11,033 bases of DNA from Acidobacteriota bacterium (GTDB lineage Bacteria; Acidobacteriota; Vicinamibacteria; Vicinamibacterales; UBA2999), in assembly GCA_013140955.1 (NCBI GenBank), contig JABFRY010000147.1, positions 1-11,033 of the forward strand, written 5' to 3'. Under the pieces are notes generated by a model that searched no databases, was not told the origin of the DNA, and worked only from the letters and a program-made list of their open reading frames with translations. The position numbers were made by a program, and so were the translations under genes. Shown here piece after piece: positions 1 to 5,733 of the stretch; position 1 is the first letter of the stretch; every line of letters starts with the position of its first letter.

Positions 1-564
1 GTGCTGATGACCGATGGGCATTTCGACTTCGGCAACGGCTTTCACGGTCCCCTCTACCTCAACCCGCACCAGTTGTTCCGTTTCCCGTCCACGATCTGGC
101 GATTCGCGCAGGATCTGCTCGACGTGCTGCCCACCGAGACGATCGCGGAGGCCGAGGTGGTGGCGGGTCCCGTGACCGGGGGTGCGCTGCTGGCGCACAC
201 CATGGCGGGACTGCTCGACAGCCGCCGGGCCCTCGCTGCGCCGCCCACGGTGTTTGCGCCCTTCACCCCGGCACCTGCGGCGGGGCTGACACTCAGCCGG
301 TTCTACGGACAGCAGATCGCCGGCCGGCGCGTGCTGCTCGTGGACGACGTGCGCAACACGGGGCAGACCTTCGCGCGGTGTGCGGACCTGGTACGGCAGG
401 CCGGGGGCGTAGTGCTCGCCACGGCCGAGATCTTCGACCGTCTCGAAGCGATCGAGGACGTCGGCGTGCCGAACGTGGCGCTGGCCGAGTACAAGGCGCC
501 CGACAACTATCCGGCCGGGGCGTGCCCGCTTTGCCGCGCGGGTGTCGCCCTCACCACGTTCTGA
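1..564 (+). CDS. PyrE-like phosphoribosyltransferase, 5' end outside the window
   Basis: This is a type I phosphoribosyltransferase related to orotate phosphoribosyltransferase; such enzymes join a base to PRPP or reverse that reaction in the cytoplasm. The PRPP-binding loop VLLVDDVRNTGQT is at residues 111-123 of the visible frame, a GPVTGG loop is at 57-62, and a CPLC tail is at 175-178. It aligns along its length with the pyrE product at 5117-5707, including the tail. The pyrE protein has about 25 residues before the matching HF motif and here only 6 are visible, so the GTG at 1 is probably an internal Val and the gene likely starts upstream of the window; ATG at 7 is an alternative. The orotate-type segment SSGLHSPGYLQ is replaced by GNGFHGPLYLN, so the substrate may not be orotate. 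It lies 11 bp before the DUF2400 gene. The family is clear; the substrate is unknown. Confidence 0.85.
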   Translation: MLMTDGHFDFGNGFHGPLYLNPHQLFRFPSTIWRFAQDLLDVLPTETIAEAEVVAGPVTGGALLAHTMAGLLDSRRALAAPPTVFAPFTPAPAAGLTLSRFYGQQIAGRRVLLVDDVRNTGQTFARCADLVRQAGGVVLATAEIFDRLEAIEDVGVPNVALAEYKAPDNYPAGACPLCRAGVALTTF

Positions 565-575
565 CAGGGACCGCC

Positions 576-1448
576 ATGGGTGCCGTGGTCCTGCGGGGTG
601 CACTGGACGGCCTCTACCGTCAGTTCGACCACGTCCACTCGGCGACCGATCCGGTGCACATCGTCCGGCGTTTCGAGCGCCCCGACGATGTCGAGATCGT
701 GGCGTTCTGTGCGGCCGCCCTGGCCTTCGGCCGCGTCTCGAGCGTGATGCACTCGATCGAGGCGCTGCTGGCCGTGATGGGACCGGCGCCCGCCGACTAC
801 GTCCGGCACTTCGACCCGCGGCGCCAGCGCCGCGCCCTCGCTCCCCTGGTCCACCGCTGGATCCGCGGCGCGGACCTGGCGGCGCTCGTGCTGGTCCTGC
901 GACGGATGCTCGACGAGTCGGGTTCGATCGAGGCGTTCTTCGCGGCGGGGGACGACCCGCGGACGCCCGACGTGTCGGGCGCGCTCGAGTCCTTTTCCGC
1001 ACGGGCCCTCCAGACGGACGTGCGGGCTGTCTACGGCGACACGGCGCCCAAGCCCGGCGTGTCCTACTTCTTTCCACGCCCCTCGGGGGGGAGCGCCTGC
1101 AAGCGGCTCAATCTCTTCCTGCGCTGGATGGTGCGTCGCGATGCCATCGACCTCGGCGTGTGGAACCGGGTGGCGCCCGCGCGGCTGGTCGTGCCCCTCG
1201 ATACGCACGTGATCAGGCTCGGACGCTGCCTTCGCCTCACCTCACGCGTCAGCCCCGGCTGGAGGATGGCCGCCGAGATCACGCAGTCCCTGCGAGCACT
1301 CGACGCGGACGACCCCGTCCGCTTCGACTTCTCGCTCTGCCACGTGGGCATGATGAACGCGTGCGGATTCGGGCGCGCGCAGCGCGACACCCAGTGTCCG
1401 CTGCGGGGCACGTGCCGCCCGGGTCGCCCGAGCCGCGTCAGGACGTGA
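576..1448 (+). CDS. TIGR02757 / DUF2400 family protein, possible HhH-GPD glycosylase relative
   Basis: A 290-residue protein that I recognise as the uncharacterised TIGR02757 (DUF2400) family from AFGRVSSV (50-57), KRLNLFLRWMVR (176-187) and LDTHVIRLGR (208-217). ATG 576 is chosen because AGGGA at 566-570 sits 5 nt before it, just after the upstream stop. LDTHVIR closely resembles the V-D-T-H-I-F-R segment that carries the catalytic Asp of endonuclease III, and Lys176 in a Gly-rich KxxN context lies 33 residues before Asp209. Four cysteines near the C-terminus (255, 263, 274, 280; spacing C-X7-C-X10-C-X5-C) recall the endonuclease III iron-sulfur loop (C-X6-C-X2-C-X5-C) without matching it exactly. 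A DNA base-excision role is my inference, not established for the family. The gene is probably co-transcribed with the upstream phosphoribosyltransferase, and its 3' end overlaps the convergent glycosyltransferase gene by 11 bp. Confidence 0.88.
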   Translation: MGAVVLRGALDGLYRQFDHVHSATDPVHIVRRFERPDDVEIVAFCAAALAFGRVSSVMHSIEALLAVMGPAPADYVRHFDPRRQRRALAPLVHRWIRGADLAALVLVLRRMLDESGSIEAFFAAGDDPRTPDVSGALESFSARALQTDVRAVYGDTAPKPGVSYFFPRPSGGSACKRLNLFLRWMVRRDAIDLGVWNRVAPARLVVPLDTHVIRLGRCLRLTSRVSPGWRMAAEITQSLRALDADDPVRFDFSLCHVGMMNACGFGRAQRDTQCPLRGTCRPGRPSRVRT

Positions 1449-2565
1449 GGGCGCCAGGCGCAGCCGCGCGCTGCGCGAGCATCTCGTCGTAGACCGCCAC
1501 GGTCTCCTGCACCATCCGCGCGACGGTGAAGTGCTCGCGTGCCCGTGCAAGAGCCGCGTTCCCCATCCGCGTGCGCAGCGCGTCGTCCTTGAGTAGCCGG
1601 ACGATGCGATCGGCCATCGCCTCGTGATCGCGCGGCGGCACCAGGAATCCGGTGACCCCCTCCACGATCAGCTCGGGAATGCCGCCGGCCGTGGTGCCAA
1701 CGGCCGCCTTGCCCGCGGCCATCGCGTCGATGAGGGCGGTGCCCATCCCTTCCGTGACCGAGCTCATGACGAAGACGTCGAAGCCCTTGGTCATCTCGAG
1801 CGCATCGTCGCGGAAGCCAGCCAGGAAGACGTGCCGTTCGAGGTGCATGTGCCGGATGTGCTGTTCGAGGCTCTCGCGCAGCTCGCCGTCGCCCACGATC
1901 ACGAAGCGCGCGTCGGGCACCGCGCGCACCACGAGGGCGGCGGCGTCGAGCAGATGGTGCTGGCCCTTGTGCGGCACGAGCGCCGCCACGTTGCCCACCA
2001 CCGGCGCGTGCGTCGGCAGGTAGAACGCCGCGTGCACGTTGGTGGCGGGCAGGTGCTCCATCCGGTGGACGTCCACCGCCTCGTTCACGACGCACGTGCG
2101 GGACGCGGGAATGCCGTCGGCCACCAGCAGATCGCGCACGGCCATGCTGTTGGCGATGAAGCGGTTCACCAGCGAGTACTTCCAGCGCGAGAAGGAGTTC
2201 TTGGCCAGGCGGAAGTCCACCCGTCTCGAGGCCACGAACACGGGGCGCGGGGCCAGCGACCCCATCGACAGTGCCAGTGCGGCCATCGCCACCCCGTGCG
2301 GGTCGTGCGCGTGCACGATGTCGGGGCGCATCCGCTTGAGGAGGCGGGACAGCTTCCAGGCCGAGGCCAGGTCCACTTCGTTGCGCGGCGCGAGCGCCAC
2401 CAGGTCGAGGCCGTCACGCATCCGCTGCAGCAGCGCGCCGTCGGGATGCGCGACAAGGACCGCGCGGTGGCCGGCCGCGCGCAGGCCGGTGACGGTGTAC
2501 ATCGCCTGTCCCTGGCCGCCGCGCCAGGTCCGTGCCGTGTCGATGTGGAGCGAGAAGGTCGGCAT
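1438..2565 (-). CDS. Family 4 (GT-B) glycosyltransferase
   Basis: A 375-residue glycosyltransferase that would transfer a sugar from a nucleotide-sugar donor to an envelope glycan at the cytoplasmic face. The N-terminal Rossmann domain has a Gly-rich RGGQGQ loop (15-20) and VHAHDPHG (84-91). The C-terminal donor domain shows VGNVAALVPHKG (190-201), IVGDGELR (223-230), the acidic motif around Glu272 and GGIPELI..G.TGFLVPP (294-311). The usual E-X7-E reads E-X7-D here (Glu272, Asp280), a variant compatible with activity. There is no N-terminal signal or clear membrane span. It is the last gene of a minus-strand unit, 28 bp after the family 2 glycosyltransferase. A short GC hairpin abuts its ATG and no good Shine-Dalgarno is seen, so translation may depend on coupling to the upstream gene. 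Donor and acceptor cannot be read from the sequence. Confidence 0.93.
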   Translation of the reverse strand: MPTFSLHIDTARTWRGGQGQAMYTVTGLRAAGHRAVLVAHPDGALLQRMRDGLDLVALAPRNEVDLASAWKLSRLLKRMRPDIVHAHDPHGVAMAALALSMGSLAPRPVFVASRRVDFRLAKNSFSRWKYSLVNRFIANSMAVRDLLVADGIPASRTCVVNEAVDVHRMEHLPATNVHAAFYLPTHAPVVGNVAALVPHKGQHHLLDAAALVVRAVPDARFVIVGDGELRESLEQHIRHMHLERHVFLAGFRDDALEMTKGFDVFVMSSVTEGMGTALIDAMAAGKAAVGTTAGGIPELIVEGVTGFLVPPRDHEAMADRIVRLLKDDALRTRMGNAALARAREHFTVARMVQETVAVYDEMLAQRAAAPGALTS

Positions 2566-2578
2566 GGGGCTCAGCCCC
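2566..2578 (-). promoter_or_regulatory. GC hairpin directly abutting the GT4 start codon
   Basis: On the minus strand the 13 bases before the ATG read GGGGC-TGA-GCCCC, a perfect 5-bp all-GC stem with a 3-nt loop. It occupies the place where a ribosome-binding site would lie, so it could restrict independent initiation and favour coupling from the gene ending 28 bp upstream. The inverted repeat is seen directly; the function is inference, and short GC palindromes arise by chance in DNA of this composition. Confidence 0.3.
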
Positions 2579-2593
2579 GCGGCTCTGAAGGGG

Positions 2594-3352
2594 TCATGCC
2601 CGGGGCGGGACCTGCTGCAGTTCCCACAGCTTGGCGAACTTCAGGAGAACCGAGTAGGCGTTCACCAGCGAGATGACGAGTCCGGCGGTGCCATCGAGGA
2701 AGCCCCGTCGCAGGACGTAGTTCCGAAGGAACGCTGCCGGTGGATGGACGAGCAGGTCCAGCGCCGAGGCCCGTCTTCCCCGTTCGTGCATCTGGCGCGC
2801 GGCGAGGGAGGAGTAGTGGTTGATGCGGTCGAGGTGATCGCGCAGATCGCGATATGACAGGTGCTGCAGTTCCTCGTGCATCGTCTGGACGGGGCCGTCC
2901 GCCGAGACGGACTCGTGCACGTGCGCGCCCGTCCACCGGGCAGCGCGCCGGTCGTACAGCCTGGTCTGGAAGTCGGGGAAGAAGTCCGTCGTCCGCATCC
3001 AGCGTCCCAGGTGGAACGTCACCCGCGGGATGCGGTAGGCCGATGCGGAGGGCTCGCGCGCCAGCGTGCGGCCGATCTCGGCCGCCAGGGCGGGGGGTAC
3101 GCGCTCGTCGGCGTCCAGCGAGAAGATCCAGTCGTGGGTGGCCTCGGCCGCGGCGAAGTTCTTCTGGTCGACGTAGCCGGTCCAGGGCCTGACGAGCACC
3201 CGCGCCCCGGCCGCCTCCGCGATCGCGCGCGTGCGGTCGCGACTCTCCGCGTCGACGACGATGACCTCGTCCGCCCATCCGACGCTGGCGATCGCCGCGG
3301 CGATGTGTGCCTCCTCGTCGAGCGTGATGATGGTGACCGAGACCTTCGGCAC
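2594..3352 (-). CDS. Family 2 (GT-A) glycosyltransferase, WaaE/KdtX-like
   Basis: A 252-residue glycosyltransferase of the type that adds hexoses to lipopolysaccharide core or related surface glycans. It shows the GT-A opening SVTIITLDEEAHI (5-17), the nucleotide-binding strand EVIVVDAESRDRT (29-41), the metal-binding motif in FSLDADERV (77-85), and WTGAHVHESV (140-149), typical of the WaaE/KdtX group. The C-terminal part with FLRNYVLRRGFLDG (208-221) and a hydrophobic stretch at about 222-238 is membrane-associating in relatives. The start is GTG at 3352; an in-frame TAG only four codons upstream excludes a longer form. There is no Shine-Dalgarno at usable distance, but a TAGAAT box lies 6 nt upstream. 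It sits between a TolC-family gene and a GT4 gene, 28 bp from each, consistent with one envelope-glycan operon. The exact sugar is unknown. Confidence 0.92.
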   Translation of the reverse strand: MPKVSVTIITLDEEAHIAAAIASVGWADEVIVVDAESRDRTRAIAEAAGARVLVRPWTGYVDQKNFAAAEATHDWIFSLDADERVPPALAAEIGRTLAREPSASAYRIPRVTFHLGRWMRTTDFFPDFQTRLYDRRAARWTGAHVHESVSADGPVQTMHEELQHLSYRDLRDHLDRINHYSSLAARQMHERGRRASALDLLVHPPAAFLRNYVLRRGFLDGTAGLVISLVNAYSVLLKFAKLWELQQVPPRA

Positions 3353-3358
3353 CCCGCG

Positions 3359-3364
3359 ATTCTA
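3359..3364 (-). promoter_or_regulatory. Candidate -10 box (TAGAAT) for the GT2 gene
   Basis: On the minus strand TAGAAT lies in the 28-bp gap between the tolC-like stop and the GTG start, with its last base 7 positions before the first base of the GTG. Transcription would then begin at or very near the start codon, giving a leaderless mRNA. No -35 match is seen at 17 bp. Nearly the same surrounding sequence occurs upstream of rseP at 9288-9307. Promoter activity is inferred. Confidence 0.4.
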
Positions 3365-3380
3365 CCCGCCTTCCCGCCGC

Positions 3381-4991
3381 TCACTGCGCGCCAGTTGCGG
3401 TCTGGGTCCCCGTTCCCGTGCCGGTTCCGGCAATGGGCGCCTGCTGCACGGCCTCGAAGTCCACCACCGACTGGTTGTAGTCGAGCACCGCACGCAGCTC
3501 GTTGTTCCTGGCCACGGCGAGGTCCCGTTGTGCCTGGAACACCAGGAAGCTGGTGGACGTACCGGCGGCCAGCTTGCGCTGCTCGGCGTCCAGGCGGCGC
3601 TCGGCGAGTTCGCGCGCCACCCGCGTCGTGTCCACCCGCCGCTGGTTCGTCGTCACCTGGCGTCCTGCGGCCCGCACCTGGGCGGTCACCTGCAGTTCCA
3701 GGCGCTGCAGCTCCGTTCTCGTGCGGGTGAGCTGCAGCCGGGCCCGTGCGAGGCTGGCCTCCTGCTGGCTGGTACCGAGCGGGTAGTTCACGCTGAGCGA
3801 GGCGGTCCACGTGGGGTAGGCGTTGCCGAAGACGTCGCCGAGGACCGAGCCGAAGCTGCGCTGGGTCTGGCCGATGATGGGCCCGGGCAGGCCAGGACCC
3901 CTGACGAACTGCGTGCCGCCGAGGCCGGTGCCCCCGAAGTCCACGCCCGCCGATACGTCGGGCAGCGTCTGGTTCCTGAAGAAGCGCAGGCCGACCTCGT
4001 CGGTCTCGATGGCCCGCTGCGATCGTCGGACGTCGGTCCGTTCGGCGATCGCCCGCCGCACGGCGCCGTCCACATCCACCGGCGCTGGTTCGAAGGCGGG
4101 GAGCGCGGCCGGTTCGATCCGTACCGTCCAGAAGTCGGGCATGGAGGGATCGAAGACGAGCGTGCGCAGCGTGTCCTGCTCCTGCTCGATCTGGGCCTCG
4201 GCCAGGATCACGGCCTCCTCCCGCTGCGCGACCTCGGCCTCGGCCTCCACGACGTCGATGGGCGGCTGGGTGCCGATCTCGATCCGGGCGCGCGTGTTGC
4301 GCAACGACTCCTGCGCGAGCTCGAGCGACTGCCGCTGCACGTCGAGCAGGGCGATGGCGTACGCCAGGTTCCAGTACGCGCTCCTCACCGAGCGGGCGGT
4401 GGAGACGACCGTCTGGCGGAGGTCGAGGTCGGCCAGCGACCGGTCGCGCGTGGCCGTGGTCACCTGCCAGCGCGCGGTGTCGATCGCGCGATCCCGCAGC
4501 AGCGGCTGCCGGTAGGAGAACGTCACCGACGAGCGCACCTGTGGCGAGAAGTTCGAGAAGAGGTTCGTGGTGGTCGCGCGCGAACTGTCCCACCCGACGC
4601 TGTAGCGTGCCCCCCAGGGCAGGGCCTGCTGGAGACCGACGGTGGTGGCCAGCCGGTTGTCGGTGATCGTGGTGCCCTCGGCGCCCGAGAGCACGCTCAC
4701 GTTGGGCGAATCGGTGCCCGTGCCCTCGACCGTCGTACTGATGTTCGGGGCCCAGGCCGTCCGCGCCTGCAGGATGCCCAGGTCCTGCACGAGCGGTTCG
4801 ATGCGCGCCACCCGGACGCCGAGGTTGTTCTCGAGCGCCAGGGCCACGGCTTCGTCCATCGTGAGCTGCCGCACCGGGCCGGGTGGGGCGGGGGGCGCCT
4901 GTCCTGGCTGCGCGCCGGCGTGCACCGCCGTGGACAGCAGCACGAGGACGAGCACGACGAGGTGAACGACAGGGGCATGGCGGGCGTGCAT
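3381..4991 (-). CDS. TolC-family outer membrane efflux/export protein
   Basis: A 536-residue outer-membrane factor that would form the trimeric channel-tunnel of an efflux pump or type I export system. It starts at ATG 4991 with GGAG 7 nt upstream. A signal peptide is clear: basic start, hydrophobic core at about 8-22, cleavage likely after VHA (25) or AGA (27). Two repeats of the OEP fold follow: the first contains LTMDEAVALALENN (43-56) and GTQPPIDVVEAEAEV (240-254), the second PTWTASLSVNYPLG (393-406) and STSFLVFQAQRDLAVA (479-494), ending in DYNQSVVDFEAVQ (504-516). The last 15 residues form a low-complexity Gly-Thr tail. No inner-membrane transporter or adaptor gene is in the window; instead two glycosyltransferase genes follow on the same strand, so a polysaccharide-export role is possible but unproven. 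The family assignment is firm, the substrate unknown. Confidence 0.93.
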   Translation of the reverse strand: MHARHAPVVHLVVLVLVLLSTAVHAGAQPGQAPPAPPGPVRQLTMDEAVALALENNLGVRVARIEPLVQDLGILQARTAWAPNISTTVEGTGTDSPNVSVLSGAEGTTITDNRLATTVGLQQALPWGARYSVGWDSSRATTTNLFSNFSPQVRSSVTFSYRQPLLRDRAIDTARWQVTTATRDRSLADLDLRQTVVSTARSVRSAYWNLAYAIALLDVQRQSLELAQESLRNTRARIEIGTQPPIDVVEAEAEVAQREEAVILAEAQIEQEQDTLRTLVFDPSMPDFWTVRIEPAALPAFEPAPVDVDGAVRRAIAERTDVRRSQRAIETDEVGLRFFRNQTLPDVSAGVDFGGTGLGGTQFVRGPGLPGPIIGQTQRSFGSVLGDVFGNAYPTWTASLSVNYPLGTSQQEASLARARLQLTRTRTELQRLELQVTAQVRAAGRQVTTNQRRVDTTRVARELAERRLDAEQRKLAAGTSTSFLVFQAQRDLAVARNNELRAVLDYNQSVVDFEAVQQAPIAGTGTGTGTQTATGAQ

Positions 4992-5116
4992 CTGGACACT
5001 CCGGTATCAGAAACCAGGGACTGAGACGGTGGGAAGCGCGCGGATGTTCGGGATCGGGCAGAATATAGCAGTTCGACCCGAGGGTTCCCTGCCGGGTCCG
5101 CGCGCGAAGGATACCG
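4992..5116. promoter_or_regulatory. Divergent intergenic region between tolC-like gene and pyrE
   Basis: This 125-bp gap separates two outward-facing transcription units and should hold both promoters. The only AT-rich patch is at about 5060-5070. On the plus strand it gives GGGCAGAATATAGC, with CAGAAT (5059-5064) or TATAGC (5064-5069) as -10 candidates for pyrE. On the minus strand it gives TATATT (5067-5062) as a -10 candidate for the tolC-like gene, with a leader of roughly 60 nt. No convincing -35 element is seen in either direction. GGAG at 4999-5002 (minus) and AAGGA at 5107-5111 (plus) are the ribosome-binding sites. Confidence 0.5.
5076..5097 (+). promoter_or_regulatory. Stem-loop in the predicted pyrE leader
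   Basis: ACCCG (5076-5080) pairs with CGGGT (5093-5097), and inside it AGGG (5081-5084) pairs with CCCT (5087-5090), giving a nested stem with a small bulge. If transcription starts about 7 nt after the candidate -10 box, this hairpin lies near the 5' end of the pyrE mRNA and upstream of AAGGA. Leader hairpins regulate pyrimidine genes in several bacteria, but I see no PyrR-box consensus and no U-tract, so a regulatory role is speculative. Confidence 0.3.
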
Positions 5117-5707
5117 ATGCCCACCACGCCCACCCTGACCGAGGACGCCGTCCTCGACACGTTCCGCCGTCGTGGCGCCCTGCTCGAAGGCCACTTCCAG
5201 CTCAGCTCAGGGCTGCATAGCCCCGGCTATCTCCAGTGTGCGCTGGTGCTGCAGCATCCGCGCGATGCCGAGGCGTGCGGCGCCGCCCTCGGGGCGCTCG
5301 TGCGCGACCTTCGGGTCGAGGCGGTGCTGTCGCCGGCCCTCGGGGGCATCGTCATCGGCCAGGAAGTCGCGCGCGCCCTCGGCGTGCGCGCCCTGTTCGC
5401 GGAGCGGCAGAATGGCGCCCTGGTGCTCAGGCGAGGGTTTTCGCTGCAGGCCGCCGAGCGCGTGCTCGTGGTCGAGGACGTCGTGACCACCGGCGGCTCC
5501 ACGCGCGAGACGATCGACGTGGCCCGCGCCGTCGGGGCCCAGGTGGTGGGTGCCGCCGCGGTGATCGACCGCAGTGGCGGGGTGCAGGGCCTCGATGTGC
5601 CGTTCTTCGCGCTCGCCCAGGTGGGGCTGCCTGCATACGAGCCCGCCCGCTGTCCCCTGTGCGCGCAGGGCACCCAGGCGGTCAAGCCGGGTTCCCGCCA
5701 GGCCTGA
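5117..5707 (+). CDS. pyrE: Orotate phosphoribosyltransferase
   Basis: A 196-residue enzyme that converts orotate and PRPP to orotidine 5'-monophosphate, the fifth step of de novo UMP synthesis, in the cytoplasm. The orotate/PRPP segment HFQLSSGLHSPGYLQ spans 26-40, the LSPALGGIVIG loop 71-81, and the PRPP-binding motif VLVVEDVVTTGGST 116-129. The C-terminus carries CPLC (179-182) followed by KPGSR, a tail I associate with the Thermus-type PyrE subfamily and possibly a metal or structural site. ATG 5117 is supported by AAGGA 5 nt upstream. It is the first gene of a long plus-strand run, and truA follows after 26 bp. The divergent paralog at the start of the window shares the tail but not the orotate-type segment. 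Family and reaction are confident; other pyr genes are not nearby. Confidence 0.94.
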   Translation: MPTTPTLTEDAVLDTFRRRGALLEGHFQLSSGLHSPGYLQCALVLQHPRDAEACGAALGALVRDLRVEAVLSPALGGIVIGQEVARALGVRALFAERQNGALVLRRGFSLQAAERVLVVEDVVTTGGSTRETIDVARAVGAQVVGAAAVIDRSGGVQGLDVPFFALAQVGLPAYEPARCPLCAQGTQAVKPGSRQA

Positions 5708-5733
5708 GGCCGGTCGCCCTGGTCCCGACACCG

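Noticed and set aside
1438..1448. Eleven-base convergent overlap as a regulatory antisense arrangement
   Set aside because: Short tail-to-tail overlaps are common in compact genomes and nothing else suggests regulation.
1064..2095. 343-codon minus-strand frame spanning the convergent junction
   Set aside because: Low-complexity Arg/Gly composition; it shadows both the GT4 gene and the antisense of the DUF2400 gene.
1438..2565. Glu-to-Asp change in the GT4 E-X7-E motif as a sign of inactivity
   Set aside because: E-G-x-G-T-x-x-x-D variants occur in apparently normal GT4 enzymes, and the remaining donor-site motifs are intact.
3231..5024. 597-codon plus-strand open frame antisense to the tolC-like gene
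   Set aside because: Stop-free antisense frames are expected in GC-rich coding DNA; no domain or ribosome-binding site supports it.
3019..5160. Very long open frame (713 codons) on the minus strand overlapping the tolC-like and GT2 genes
   Set aside because: It is a frame shadow. Its translation is dominated by Arg, Ala, Pro and Gly, while the overlapping genes have full family motifs and signal peptides.
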